This document shows, piece by piece, positions 8,182-16,598 of a DNA stretch of 64,000 nucleotides. This stretch comes from SZUA-36 sp963774415. Its GTDB lineage: Bacteria > Pseudomonadota > Gammaproteobacteria > Xanthomonadales > SZUA-36. Each line of letters begins with the position of its first letter. The first letter of the stretch is position 1. The notes beneath the pieces are model-generated. The model was not told the origin of the DNA and ran no database searches. It saw only the letters and a program-made list of their open reading frames with translations. The translations under genes were made by a program, and so were the position numbers. The stretch is taken from contig CAVZEU010000004.1 in NCBI GenBank assembly GCA_963774415.1, positions 248,001 through 312,000 of the forward strand, in the 5' to 3' direction.

Positions 8182-8703
8182 ATGCGGTGCCCGTTCTGCA
8201 ATCACGACGACACGCGGGTGGTGGACTCGAGGGTAACGGTCGACGGGATGCAGATCAGGCGCAGGCGCCAATGCCCGCAGTGCAATGGCCGATTCAATAC
8301 CTTTGAGTCGCCGGAACTCAAGGCGCCCAGGGTCGTCAAGGCAGATGGTAACCGCGAGTCCTTCTCGGAAGAGAAGCTGCGCAACGGGATGTTGAGGGCG
8401 CTGGAAAAAAGACCGGTCAAGACCCGGGAAGTAGAGCGTTCCATTCGTTCCCTGCTGCGTGAGATCAGGAGTGTCGAGGAAGCGGAAATTCAGAGCAAGG
8501 TGATCGGTGAATGGGTCATGCGCGAATTGAGCCAGCTGGACCAGGTCGCGTATGTTCGTTTTGCCTCGGTTTATCACCGTTTCGAGGATGTGCAGGCTTT
8601 CCGGGATGAGATCGAGCGGCTGGAAACCGAGCACCCCGGCAGCTTCGACAAGCGTCAGATATCCTTGCTGGACACGCCGCCGAAAGATAAGCGGCACGAT
8701 TGA
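8182..8703 (+). CDS. nrdR: Transcriptional repressor NrdR
   Basis: Nucleotide-sensing repressor of ribonucleotide reductase genes. The N-terminal zinc ribbon is MRCPFCNHDDTRVVDSR with a second CPQC pair near residue 31, followed by the ATP-cone (VVKADGNRESFSEEKLRNGM). The 173-aa length is slightly above the usual 150-170. The start is ATG 8182 with AAGGAG 10 nt upstream, and that Shine-Dalgarno lies in the right terminal repeat of copy B. It is the first gene before ribD, a common arrangement in proteobacteria. No NrdR-box pair is evident in this window, so its targets lie elsewhere. Confidence 0.96.
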   Translation: MRCPFCNHDDTRVVDSRVTVDGMQIRRRRQCPQCNGRFNTFESPELKAPRVVKADGNRESFSEEKLRNGMLRALEKRPVKTREVERSIRSLLREIRSVEEAEIQSKVIGEWVMRELSQLDQVAYVRFASVYHRFEDVQAFRDEIERLETEHPGSFDKRQISLLDTPPKDKRHD

Positions 8704-8705
8704 CA

Positions 8706-9800
8706 ATGCACGGCGCCAGCGCTTTCGACTACCGCTGCATGGCCCGCGCGCTGCAATTGGCGCGCCGGGGCCTGAGCAGTCCGCACCCCAACCCGCGTGT
8801 CGGCTGCGTGATCGCCCGGCAAGGAGCGATCGTCGGCAGCGGCTGGCACCAACGGGCAGGCGCGGCGCACGCCGAGGTCGACGCATTGGCCGAAGCGGGT
8901 GCGGCGGCCGCCGGCGGCACGGCTTACGTGACGCTGGAACCCTGCAGCCACCACGGCCTTACACCACCGTGTACGGAGGCGCTGATAGGCGCCGGCATCG
9001 CCCGGGTCGTTGGCGCGCTCGAAGATCCCAATCCCGAGGTCCGCGGCAGCGGCTTCGAACAGCTTCGCCAGGCGGGCGTGACGGTGCAGGTGGGCTTGAT
9101 GGCGGAGCAGGCCGAGCGCTTGAATTCCGGGTTCCTGATGCGCATGCGCCAGGGAAGACCGTGGCTGCGTGTCAAGCTCGCACAGAGCACGGATGGTCAC
9201 ACGGCGCTCGCCAGCGGCGCCAGCACCTGGATCAGTGGCGAGGACGCGCGGGCGGACGTGCAGCGCTGGCGGGCGAGGGCCGACGCGATAATGACGGGAG
9301 TCGGCACCGTGCTGGCGGACAATCCGTCGCTTAACGTGCGTATCGACGGCGCCGTCCGGCAGCCGTTGAGGGTCATCGTCGACAGTCGCTGGCGCATGCC
9401 GCCGGAGGCCCGGCTGTTGCAGCTTGGCGGGGATGTGCTTATCGCAGGGGATCAGGCCGCCGTGATTCCTCCTGCGCTGGCGGCGGCGGGCGCCGAGTGC
9501 CTGGGGCTGCCGCTGGCGGGCGGGCGCGTCGATCTCGAGGCTTTGTTGCAGATACTGGGCCGGCGCGGCATCAACGAAGTCCAGGTGGAAGCGGGGGCGA
9601 TACTTTGCGGCAGCCTGCTGGAAGCCCGTCTGGTCGATGAATTGCTGATTTACCAGGCGCCGCTGTTGATGGGCGGGGACGCTTCGAGTTCCTTCGCCTC
9701 GCCGCGACTTGATACAATGTCAGATTGCATCCATTTAAAATGCCTGGATGCGCGCTTTGTCGGCGCCGATCTTCGACTGCGGTTCAAGCCCGTTTACTAG
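8706..9800 (+). CDS. ribD: Bifunctional riboflavin deaminase/reductase RibD
   Basis: Catalyses the second and third steps of riboflavin synthesis: deamination of the diaminopyrimidine product of GTP cyclohydrolase II, then NADPH reduction of the ribosyl side chain. The N-terminal deaminase domain shows the zinc site HAEVDAL and TLEPCSHHGLTPPCTEA. The C-terminal reductase domain starts near residue 145 (RPWLRVKLAQSTDG) and includes DARADVQRWRARADAIMTG. ATG 8706 is chosen; TTG 8700, overlapping the nrdR stop, would add two residues. 364 aa is normal. The ribD-ribE-ribB(A)-ribH order makes this a riboflavin operon. No FMN riboswitch is seen upstream. Confidence 0.96.
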   Translation: MHGASAFDYRCMARALQLARRGLSSPHPNPRVGCVIARQGAIVGSGWHQRAGAAHAEVDALAEAGAAAAGGTAYVTLEPCSHHGLTPPCTEALIGAGIARVVGALEDPNPEVRGSGFEQLRQAGVTVQVGLMAEQAERLNSGFLMRMRQGRPWLRVKLAQSTDGHTALASGASTWISGEDARADVQRWRARADAIMTGVGTVLADNPSLNVRIDGAVRQPLRVIVDSRWRMPPEARLLQLGGDVLIAGDQAAVIPPALAAAGAECLGLPLAGGRVDLEALLQILGRRGINEVQVEAGAILCGSLLEARLVDELLIYQAPLLMGGDASSSFASPRLDTMSDCIHLKCLDARFVGADLRLRFKPVY

Positions 9801-9833
9801 GGCCCGCTGACACTGGCCCTGGAGTTCATGATC

Positions 9834-10445
9834 ATGTTTACAGGTATCGTAGCCGCCACCGGAACGCTGCGCTCGAAGGAACCCCTCGAGGGCGATTATC
9901 GCATGCGCTTCGAGGTCCCGCGGGCATTGATGCAAGGCTGTGCCAGTGGTGACAGCATATGCGTATCGGGCGCGTGCCTGACGATGCTGTCACCGGATGA
10001 AACGGGTTTCAGCGCGGACCTGTCGGCCGAGACGCTGGAAAAGACCCGCCTCGGCCAACTCGAGCCTGGCGATGCGGTCAACCTGGAACTGGCCCTGCGC
10101 GTCTCCGACCGTCTCGGCGGTCACCTCGTCAGCGGCCACGTCGACGGGTTCGCGACCCTGAAATCGAGACAAGTGGACGGGCGCTCGGAAAGATTCGAGT
10201 TCGAGACGGCGCCGGGGCTGGCGCGTTACGTGGCGCCGAAGGGCTCGGTCTGTCTCGACGGTGTCAGCCTGACGGTCAACGACGTCAACGGGGCGGCCTT
10301 CTCGGTGTGTATCATTCCGCACACACTGGAGGTCACGACGCTGGGCCGTTTGGCGGCGGGGGACAAAGTCAATGTCGAAATCGACCTGCTCGCCCGCTAC
10401 CTGGAAAGGCTCAGCACCTGCGGCGCCGAAGGCGAACCGGATTGA
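9834..10445 (+). CDS. ribE: Riboflavin synthase alpha chain
   Basis: Dismutates two 6,7-dimethyl-8-ribityllumazine molecules to riboflavin, the last step of the pathway. MFTGIVAATGTL is the conserved N-terminus. The two lumazine-binding half-repeats are visible: DSICVSGACLTML with GGHLVSGHVDG, and SVCLDGVSLTVNDV. The start at 9834 is supported by GGAG at 9821-9824 with a 9-nt spacer; ATG 9828 would leave only 3 nt. 203 aa is normal. The gene is called ribC in E. coli. Confidence 0.95.
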   Translation: MFTGIVAATGTLRSKEPLEGDYRMRFEVPRALMQGCASGDSICVSGACLTMLSPDETGFSADLSAETLEKTRLGQLEPGDAVNLELALRVSDRLGGHLVSGHVDGFATLKSRQVDGRSERFEFETAPGLARYVAPKGSVCLDGVSLTVNDVNGAAFSVCIIPHTLEVTTLGRLAAGDKVNVEIDLLARYLERLSTCGAEGEPD

Positions 10446-10460
10446 ACGACCGGAACGATA

Positions 10461-11594
10461 ATGAAAATGAACACGATTCCTGAGCTGATCGAAGACGTCC
10501 GTCAGGGGCGCATGGTCGTGCTGATGGACGACGAGGACCGTGAGAACGAAGGCGACCTCGTGATGGCCGCTTCGAAAGTCAGACCGGAAGACATCAATTT
10601 CATGGCGCGTTACGGCCGTGGCTTGATCTGCATGCCGCTGACACGCGAGCGCTGTGAGCAACTGCAACTGCCCCTGATGGTGAACAAGAACGAAACCCGG
10701 TTCGCCACCAATTTCACTGTCTCCATCGAAGCCGCGGAGGGCATTACGACCGGAATTTCCGCTTACGACCGGGCGCACACGATACGCACCGCGGCTTTAC
10801 CCGATGCCAAACCGGAAAGCCTGTCCCAGCCAGGGCACGTATTCCCGCTGATGGCGCAACCGGGTGGTGTCCTGACACGCGCAGGTCACACCGAGGCCAG
10901 CGCCGACTTGGCGATGTTGTCGGGCCTGGAGCCTGCGGCCGTGCTGGTGGAGATCCTGAACGAGGACGGCACCATGGCGCGGCGCCCCCAACTCGAGGCT
11001 TTTGCCGAAACCCACGGCCTCAAGATAGGCACGATCTCGGACCTGATTCATTACCGCCTGCAAACCGAGCGGTCGGTGGAATGCCTGTCCAGCCATGACG
11101 TGGAAACCGACTTTGGCCCGTTTCGCATGCTGACTTACCGCGACAGTATCAATCACCAGCTCCACCTGGCCTTGCTGAAGGGCGAAGTGCATCCCGATGA
11201 GCCGATATTGGTCAGGGTGCATGTTCAAAACCCCCTGAGCGACGTGCTGGGTATCAAGCGTGAGGACTTTGGCTTGCCCCTGCGCGTCGCGATGGCGGAG
11301 ATTGCCCGCAGGGAGCAGGGCCTGTTGCTGGTGCTTGGCGGGCACGACGACGATGAACACTTGCTGCGGCGCATACAGCAGGAGCCGCAGCCGGACATTT
11401 TGCGCAGCGGCGACAGCCGGCAGTCCAGCGAGCTGCGCACCTATGGTATCGGCGCGCAAATTATCAGCGATATCGGCGTGCGCAAGATGCGTGTGCTGAG
11501 CGCACCGAAGCGTATGACCGGTCTGTCCGGTTTCGGCCTGGAAGTTGTCGAGTACGTCGACAGCATGATGCACGCTAGCCACGGGCAGAGGTGA
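10461..11594 (+). CDS. ribBA: RibBA-like protein: DHBP synthase with degenerate GTP cyclohydrolase II domain
   Basis: Residues 1-200 are 3,4-dihydroxy-2-butanone-4-phosphate synthase (RibB), with DDEDRENEGDLVMAA and the GHTEAS motif. RibB makes the four-carbon unit for RibH. The remaining 170 residues align with GTP cyclohydrolase II by SDVLG and LRTYGIGAQIISDIGV. The zinc-binding stretch (GE-C-xTG-D, then RCDCG) is replaced by cysteine-free sequence around LVRVHVQNPLSDVLG. The second domain is therefore very probably not a GTP cyclohydrolase, as described for RibBX proteins, and a separate ribA should exist. The symbol follows common annotation; ribB or ribBX would describe the function better. 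Confidence 0.9.
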   Translation: MKMNTIPELIEDVRQGRMVVLMDDEDRENEGDLVMAASKVRPEDINFMARYGRGLICMPLTRERCEQLQLPLMVNKNETRFATNFTVSIEAAEGITTGISAYDRAHTIRTAALPDAKPESLSQPGHVFPLMAQPGGVLTRAGHTEASADLAMLSGLEPAAVLVEILNEDGTMARRPQLEAFAETHGLKIGTISDLIHYRLQTERSVECLSSHDVETDFGPFRMLTYRDSINHQLHLALLKGEVHPDEPILVRVHVQNPLSDVLGIKREDFGLPLRVAMAEIARREQGLLLVLGGHDDDEHLLRRIQQEPQPDILRSGDSRQSSELRTYGIGAQIISDIGVRKMRVLSAPKRMTGLSGFGLEVVEYVDSMMHASHGQR

Positions 11595-11600
11595 TGCACG

Positions 11601-12071
11601 ATGCGTGAAATCAGGCTCGAAATACCGCAGCGGGACTGCGCCATCGCTATCGTTGCGAGTGAATTCAATCACTTCATCGTGCAACAACTGGTCGATGGGG
11701 CCTGTGACGCCCTGGCGCGGCACGGCGTAGCGCAAGCCAATATCACTTTGTCCTGGGTGCCAGGGGCATTTGAGCTGCCGCTGGCCGCGGATGCAATCGC
11801 TGCTGCCGGCGGTCATGACGCGATCCTCGCGCTGGGTGCGGTCGTGCGCGGCGGTACGCCGCATTTTGAATATGTCGCCGGAGAGGCCAGCCGCGGTATC
11901 GCGGAGGTTGGCCTGAAACACGGTTTGCCGGTCATATTCGGGGTGCTGACCACCGACAATGTCGACCAGGCGCTGGAACGCGCGGGCAGCGGTGAGGGCA
12001 ACAAGGGCTATGACGCGGCGGTCGCCGCCCTGCACATGATTTCGTTGCTCGACCGCCTGCGTGCGGGCTGA
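11601..12071 (+). CDS. ribH: 6,7-dimethyl-8-ribityllumazine synthase
   Basis: Condenses the RibD product (after dephosphorylation) with the RibB product to give lumazine, the substrate of riboflavin synthase; the family forms pentamers or 60-mer shells. The 156-aa protein shows VASEFNHFI (substrate-binding F-N), WVPGAFELPLA, the catalytic histidine in GAVVRGGTPHFEYVA, and FGVLTTDNVDQALERAG. It lies 6 nt after ribBA and 6 nt before nusB, so it is part of the same transcript. Confidence 0.97.
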   Translation: MREIRLEIPQRDCAIAIVASEFNHFIVQQLVDGACDALARHGVAQANITLSWVPGAFELPLAADAIAAAGGHDAILALGAVVRGGTPHFEYVAGEASRGIAEVGLKHGLPVIFGVLTTDNVDQALERAGSGEGNKGYDAAVAALHMISLLDRLRAG

Positions 12072-12077
12072 AACCAG

Positions 12078-12557
12078 ATGATGACGTCCGCCAGCAAGCC
12101 GCCGGGCAAGTTCGAATCCCGCCGCCGCGCCCGCCGCCGCGCCCTGCAGGCCTTATACCAGCACAGTCTGGCGGGGCAGTCTGCCGCGGTGATTATCAAG
12201 CAGTTTTACGAAGAGCAGGATTTCAGTAACGTGGACTGTGAGCTGTTCAGCACGCTCGTCAGCCAAGTGATCGAGGCACAGGCTGCGCTCGATGAGAAAC
12301 TCACGCCGTTCCTGGACCGCCCGCTGTCACAGCTTGACGTCGTGGAACACGTCATCCTCAGCATCGGCGCGTGGGAACTGATCCATAGCCCGGAACTGCC
12401 CCGCCAGGTCGTTATTGACGAGGCCGTCGGCCTGGCCCGGCGCTTCGGTGCTTCCGGGGCGCATGGCTATATTAACGGCGTCCTCGACCATGCGGCGCGC
12501 GAGTGGCGAAACGATGCCGCCGAAGCGCCGGACGGCCCCCTCGGGAAATATGCCTGA
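12078..12557 (+). CDS. nusB: Transcription antitermination factor NusB
   Basis: Small all-helical RNA-binding protein that, with NusE (S10), binds boxA in rRNA leaders and supports processive antitermination. The basic N-terminus RRRARRRALQALYQHSL, LDVVEHVILSIGAWEL and the C-terminal VIDEAVGLARRFGASGAHGYINGVLDH are typical. 159 aa includes about 12 extra residues at the N-terminus. ribH-nusB-thiL is a conserved gene order. The end overlaps thiL by 8 nt. Confidence 0.96.
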   Translation: MMTSASKPPGKFESRRRARRRALQALYQHSLAGQSAAVIIKQFYEEQDFSNVDCELFSTLVSQVIEAQAALDEKLTPFLDRPLSQLDVVEHVILSIGAWELIHSPELPRQVVIDEAVGLARRFGASGAHGYINGVLDHAAREWRNDAAEAPDGPLGKYA

Positions 12558-13500
12558 ATTCGACCTGATTCGGCAAATCGAGCGGCAGACCCGCGTGTCG
12601 GGTAGCGGCGTGATCGAGGGTATCGGAGATGATGCCGCCGTGTTGGAGCTGCCGGCCGGGCAGTTGTTGGTCGCAGCCGTGGACACGATGAACGCCGGGG
12701 TACACTTCCCGGCGGACAGCGATCCGTCCGCCTTGGGGCATAAGTGCCTGGCGATCAACCTGAGCGATCTTGCTGCGATGGGCGCCGAGCCGCGCTGGGC
12801 CTTGCTGGCCCTGTCGCTGCCCCGTGAGGACGCGCAGTGGTTGCGCGCGTTCACGGCCGGGTTCCGCACATTGGCCGCCGAGCATCGCGTTGCGCTGGTT
12901 GGCGGCGATACCACCGCGGGGCCCTTGTCCATCAGTGTAACGGCCCTGGGCCTGGTCCGGTCGGGCAGGCAACTTCTGCGCAGCGGTGCGAAGCCAGGTG
13001 AACTGCTCGCGGTATCGGGCACGCTGGGCGCAGCCGCGCGCACGCTGGATTTGCTGCAGACGGGCGCGGCGGACGTTGACCGCGGGCCGCTGGACCGGCC
13101 GCAGCCGCGGGTCGCACTGGGGCGGGCCTTGGCAGGTCTTGCCAGTGCCTGTATCGACATTTCCGACGGCTTGCTGGCAGACCTGGGGCACCTCGTGGAT
13201 GCTTCAGGCGTCGGTGCGCGGGTCGAGGTCGGCAGCCTGCCTGCGGACCCGTTGCTGGAAGGCCTCGGTGATGCCGAAAAATGGCGCTGCCAACTGTCCG
13301 GCGGGGACGATTACGAGTTGCTGTTTACGCTGCCGGCCGCCCGCGAAGGCGAGTTGGCCGCACTGTCTGCGACCGTCGGGGTCCCTCTGAGCGTCATTGG
13401 CCGCATCGAAGCGGGAGGCGGCATCCATTGTATTGCTCCCGGGGGCGGGGAAATTCATTCGGGCCGCGCCGGCTTCGAGCATTTTCGGCCGGAAACGTGA
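12550..13500 (+). CDS. thiL: Thiamine-monophosphate kinase
   Basis: ATP-dependent phosphorylation of thiamine monophosphate to the active cofactor thiamine diphosphate. The 316-aa protein starts MPEFDLIRQI, as in ThiL. It carries IGDDAAVL (metal and phosphate binding), LAINLSDLAAMGAEP, VGGDTTAGPL, CIDISDGLLADL and LSGGDDYELLFT, all AIRS-fold ThiL motifs. I chose ATG 12550, overlapping the end of nusB by 8 nt. A long in-frame upstream extension inside nusB is a shadow. The stop overlaps the GTG of pgpA (GTGA). Confidence 0.96.
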   Translation: MPEFDLIRQIERQTRVSGSGVIEGIGDDAAVLELPAGQLLVAAVDTMNAGVHFPADSDPSALGHKCLAINLSDLAAMGAEPRWALLALSLPREDAQWLRAFTAGFRTLAAEHRVALVGGDTTAGPLSISVTALGLVRSGRQLLRSGAKPGELLAVSGTLGAAARTLDLLQTGAADVDRGPLDRPQPRVALGRALAGLASACIDISDGLLADLGHLVDASGVGARVEVGSLPADPLLEGLGDAEKWRCQLSGGDDYELLFTLPAAREGELAALSATVGVPLSVIGRIEAGGGIHCIAPGGGEIHSGRAGFEHFRPET

Positions 13501-14009
13501 TTGACCCCGGCGCCGCGAAACAGCACCAGCCACGCGCCTCGGTGCGCCAAACGGCCCTGTCGGGACCGGCGGGGCTGTTGGCCTGCGGCTTCGGCTCGGG
13601 GCTGTCGCCAGTGGCTCCCGGAACGGCCGGTACGTTGGTGGCCGTGCCCTTGGCCTATGCTTTCGGTGGCTTTGCAAGCCCCATTCCATGGGCGATCCTG
13701 GCAGGCCTGTTTTTGCTGGGGGTGTATGTCTGTGGCGAAACCAGCCGCAGGCTGGGCACGCACGACCACCCGGCGATCGTTTGGGACGAAATGGTCGGCT
13801 ACTGGCTGTCCGTATCGTGCGTGCCGTTGAGCTGGCCCTGGCTGCTGGCGGCGTTTGTCCTTTTCCGCCTGTTCGACATTTTCAAGCCCTGGCCGATCCG
13901 CCTGCTGGATCGGCGGGTGTCCGGCGGTTTCGGCATCATGTTCGACGATTGCGTCGCCGCCTTGTATACCCTGGTGCTGCTGGCCGGGGCACAGTGGATC
14001 GGGCTGTAA
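13497..14009 (+). CDS. pgpA: Phosphatidylglycerophosphatase A
   Basis: Inner-membrane phosphatase that converts phosphatidylglycerol phosphate to phosphatidylglycerol. Conserved GFGSGLSPVAPGTAGTL near residue 32, HDHPAIVWDEMVGYW near residue 90, FRLFDIFKPWPI and GFGIMFDDCVAALY carry the acidic active-site residues; about four hydrophobic helices are present. The GTG 13497 start overlaps the thiL stop, giving 170 aa, the usual size. It is the last gene of the nrdR-rib-nusB-thiL-pgpA run and faces dolP convergently. Confidence 0.95.
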   Translation: MIDPGAAKQHQPRASVRQTALSGPAGLLACGFGSGLSPVAPGTAGTLVAVPLAYAFGGFASPIPWAILAGLFLLGVYVCGETSRRLGTHDHPAIVWDEMVGYWLSVSCVPLSWPWLLAAFVLFRLFDIFKPWPIRLLDRRVSGGFGIMFDDCVAALYTLVLLAGAQWIGL

Positions 14010-14027
14010 CCGGGTTGCTGGCGGCGG

Positions 14028-14645
14028 TCAGTCCGTGTAGTCGAAGATCTTGACGACTTTCTCGACGCCGCCGATATTGCGGACGATTTCGGCGATGGCG
14101 TCGCCCTCCTTGTGGCTGACCAATCCCATCAGGTAGACCTGGTGCTCGGAACTGACGACCTTGATGCGGGTCGCGTCGAAGCCCGGCAGTACATTCTTCT
14201 GCACCAGGATCGCGTTGATCTTGGCGGTCAGCCACGCGTTGTTGGCCTGGCCTGCAAAGCTCGTCCGCTTGCTGACTTTCAGGTCGTTGACGACACGGCG
14301 CGTCAACTTGAGGCCTGACGCCAGCTTGGTCGCCAGTTCCCGGTTCTCCTCGGAGACGGTTTCTCCCACCAGCAGCACGACCCCCTCGTAGACCTCGACC
14401 TTGATGTGATCCGCGTCGCTGAAATTGGGGTGGGAATAGATGGCATTGATGACGGAGTACTCCAGCGTCTGATCGTCGAGTACGGTGCCCTTGCTGCGTT
14501 TCGGTACATCGGAACAGGCGCCCACAACCAGCGCCGTGAAAATCAGCGCAAGGACGATCAGTAAACCCGGCCGCCTGCCCGCTGTGGTCTGGCGGGTAAA
14601 CGGTGATTCGCCGCTGCTGGCTGTTACGGAGATTGTGCTTCGCAT
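14028..14645 (-). CDS. dolP: BON-domain outer-membrane lipoprotein DolP
   Basis: Periplasmic lipoprotein of the YraP/DolP family, which in E. coli locates to division sites and supports outer-membrane integrity and BAM function. An N-terminal hydrophobic segment ends in the lipobox VVGAC with the acylated cysteine at residue 44. The stretch of about 25 residues before the signal helix is unusually long, so a later start is possible. Two BON domains follow (residues about 70-125 and 140-200), with ILVQKNVLPGFDATRIKV in the second. dolP-yraN-lpoA-rsmI also cluster in E. coli. Confidence 0.92.
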   Translation of the reverse strand: MRSTISVTASSGESPFTRQTTAGRRPGLLIVLALIFTALVVGACSDVPKRSKGTVLDDQTLEYSVINAIYSHPNFSDADHIKVEVYEGVVLLVGETVSEENRELATKLASGLKLTRRVVNDLKVSKRTSFAGQANNAWLTAKINAILVQKNVLPGFDATRIKVVSSEHQVYLMGLVSHKEGDAIAEIVRNIGGVEKVVKIFDYTD

Positions 14646-14649
14646 GGTG

Positions 14650-15036
14650 CTATCCTATGGTTGAGTAAAAAGCATTCTTGATCCAGTTTACACTCTGACC
14701 GCGCGGGCCGGGAGCGTTGGCTACAACGTCGAAGCGGCATTTTCGCATGGCCAGACTGGGGAATTTCGCAAGATACCAGGCGGCCGCCATGGAAAGCCTG
14801 TGCTGCTTGCCGCGGGTGACCGTCGCGGCGCCGCTGCCGTGCTGTGCATTCCGACGATACCTGACTTCGACAAATACGATTTCAGCGCCGTCCAGCATGA
14901 CCAGGTCGATTTCCCCGAAGCGGCTGGTGAAATTACGCTGCAGCAGTTGCAGACCCCGGTCGCCGAGATAGTGTTCCGCCGCCAGCTCGAATTCGGCGCC
15001 CGTTTCCCGGCCCCCTCGGGGTCGCACCCGGCTCAT
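14650..15036 (-). CDS. yraN: YraN family (UPF0102) endonuclease-like protein
   Basis: Small protein with a Holliday-junction-resolvase/restriction-endonuclease-like fold of unknown cellular role. The 128-aa product has GAEFELAAEHYLGDRG, the conserved NFTSRFGEIDLVMLDGAEIVFVEVRYR split by the Asp and Glu-x-Lys/Arg metal site, and KQHRLSMAAAWYL. ATG 15036 is chosen because it overlaps the lpoA stop (ATGA) and fits family length. The much longer open frame upstream is a shadow of lpoA. It is followed 4 nt later by dolP. Confidence 0.93.
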   Translation of the reverse strand: MSRVRPRGGRETGAEFELAAEHYLGDRGLQLLQRNFTSRFGEIDLVMLDGAEIVFVEVRYRRNAQHGSGAATVTRGKQHRLSMAAAWYLAKFPSLAMRKCRFDVVANAPGPRGQSVNWIKNAFYSTIG

Positions 15037-16598
15037 CGGGGTTGCGGCCAGTGATACGGTACCGGCCTGCCCGCGGCAAATCTGGCCCACGCCGGCTCCC
15101 TGTGCAGGTGGCCGTCGGCCTGCATCCGCAAGAAGCCGGTCTGGCCCGGGAAACTGAGGTCCGGGTCTTCGCGCAGCAAACCCAGCCATGGCAGAACCTG
15201 CCATGCATCCAGGCCAAGCGCGTAGAGGTCCTCGAAGCCGCCGGCCCTGGCGCTTTCCGGTAGCTTCAAGCGCCCCTTGGCCGAGCCGCCCGCCGCCCGC
15301 AGTTGCCATGGCGTTATCGGGAAAACGATACCGTCCAGATCCTGGTCGGTGGCGGCGGATACACGGCCGCTGTAGATGCGCCCCATTGCATAAACGGGCA
15401 CGTCCCCGGCGTTGTAAAAGCGCAACAGGGGCTTGATTTGTCGGCCGTTCTGGGGGCTGGCCGCGAGAAAAATGAAATCGAAATCGTGGCGGCGGTAAGG
15501 CTCGAAACCGAGCGTTACGCCCAATTGTGCCTGTAACGCGCGCTTGCGCGCGACACTGGCGTCGATTCCGAGCAGGTGCGTGAGCATCGCGTCCTGGTCG
15601 GTGCTGGAACTGTCGAAGCGTGCGGTATCGATAATCCGGCCTTCGCCCGCCGTGAATTGCTCGGCGAAGGTGGTCTGGGTCCGGATACCCCACGCATTGT
15701 CCGGAACGAGGATAATCGCTCGCCGCTGGGCCTGACCCAGCGCCCGCTTGGAGACCGCTGCGGCTTCTTCGCTTTGGGACAGCGTCAGGCTGTTGATGCC
15801 AGGCGGTGCGGCGCCGGATTCGGGTGCGGAAAAATCATTGAGCAGCAGGAGCGGCAGGCCGGCAACCGGGCGGCTGCCTAGCGCGATCGTCGACTCGAGA
15901 CGTAACGGCCCGACCGCCTGCGTGGCACCTTCGGCCTGCGCCTGCTGGTAGGCCGTGAGGGCTGCCGCGGTGTTGTCGCCGCTGTCGTAAAACCGCAGCA
16001 TCGATTGCCCGGGATTTTCGAAGTAGGCGTTGAGGATGCCGTCCCTGATCGCTTTCGCCGCGGCGGCCAACCCGCCGGCGGAGGGCAGCAGCACGGCCAC
16101 CTGCGCCGGCGCTTTGAACAGGCTGCTGTAAATCGTCGTGATATCCGCGAAATCTGTCTCGTTGATGATATGGCCCGGGTGGTTTTCAGCCCAGCGCTGC
16201 GCCGCGGCCTGGATCGATTTGCCGTCGAACAGGCTCGCACGAACCTGCAGCGCGAGGTCCAGCCACTCGTTGAACTCGGGGCTGTATCTCCCGCTGGCTA
16301 TCGCGGACTTCAGTTGCAGCGAGGAAATGGGCTGCAGCTTGCGCAGAATGACCAGCACGACATCCGGCCGGTAGTGTGTCAGGTGACTGGTCAGGCGCTC
16401 CACTTCGGCCAGGGTTTGTGCACTGGGTAAATGCTGTAGCAGCGCCCGCTCCCGTTCCGTGCCCTCAGCCCCTGCTCCGGCAGGTCCGCCCCGCCCCGCG
16501 CGCTCATGGGCTCCCGGCCGCACGCCGGTGGTGCTGCACGCGGACAGCAATACCGACGCCGCCAGAATCAGCAGCAGGGTGATCACTTGGTTTCTCAT
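15033..16598 (-). CDS. lpoA: Penicillin-binding protein activator LpoA
   Basis: Outer-membrane lipoprotein that reaches through the periplasm to activate PBP1A peptidoglycan synthesis. The start at 16598 gives a signal peptide with lipobox LLSAC (Cys21); the upstream open frame is not family-like. A low-complexity Gly/Ala linker follows. Next comes an N-terminal TPR-like helical region, then a periplasmic-binding-protein-like C-terminal domain from about residue 180 (VAVLLPSAGGLAAAAKAIRDG). 521 aa is shorter than the E. coli protein but within the family range. Its stop overlaps the yraN start. Confidence 0.92.
   Translation of the reverse strand: MRNQVITLLLILAASVLLSACSTTGVRPGAHERAGRGGPAGAGAEGTERERALLQHLPSAQTLAEVERLTSHLTHYRPDVVLVILRKLQPISSLQLKSAIASGRYSPEFNEWLDLALQVRASLFDGKSIQAAAQRWAENHPGHIINETDFADITTIYSSLFKAPAQVAVLLPSAGGLAAAAKAIRDGILNAYFENPGQSMLRFYDSGDNTAAALTAYQQAQAEGATQAVGPLRLESTIALGSRPVAGLPLLLLNDFSAPESGAAPPGINSLTLSQSEEAAAVSKRALGQAQRRAIILVPDNAWGIRTQTTFAEQFTAGEGRIIDTARFDSSSTDQDAMLTHLLGIDASVARKRALQAQLGVTLGFEPYRRHDFDFIFLAASPQNGRQIKPLLRFYNAGDVPVYAMGRIYSGRVSAATDQDLDGIVFPITPWQLRAAGGSAKGRLKLPESARAGGFEDLYALGLDAWQVLPWLGLLREDPDLSFPGQTGFLRMQADGHLHREPAWARFAAGRPVPYHWPQPR

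Noticed and set aside
9801..9833. FMN riboswitch before the riboflavin genes
   Set aside because: The rib genes are packed in an operon with tiny gaps, and none of the conserved RFN sequence or pairing is present upstream of nrdR, ribD, ribE or ribBA.
10797..12035. 412-codon minus-strand frame opposite ribBA and ribH
   Set aside because: Antisense shadow of two genes with full family motifs; no plausible protein domain in the translation.
14650..15693. Long 347-residue version of yraN
   Set aside because: The first 219 residues are an off-frame reading of lpoA; the real start at 15036 overlaps the lpoA stop and fits the family.
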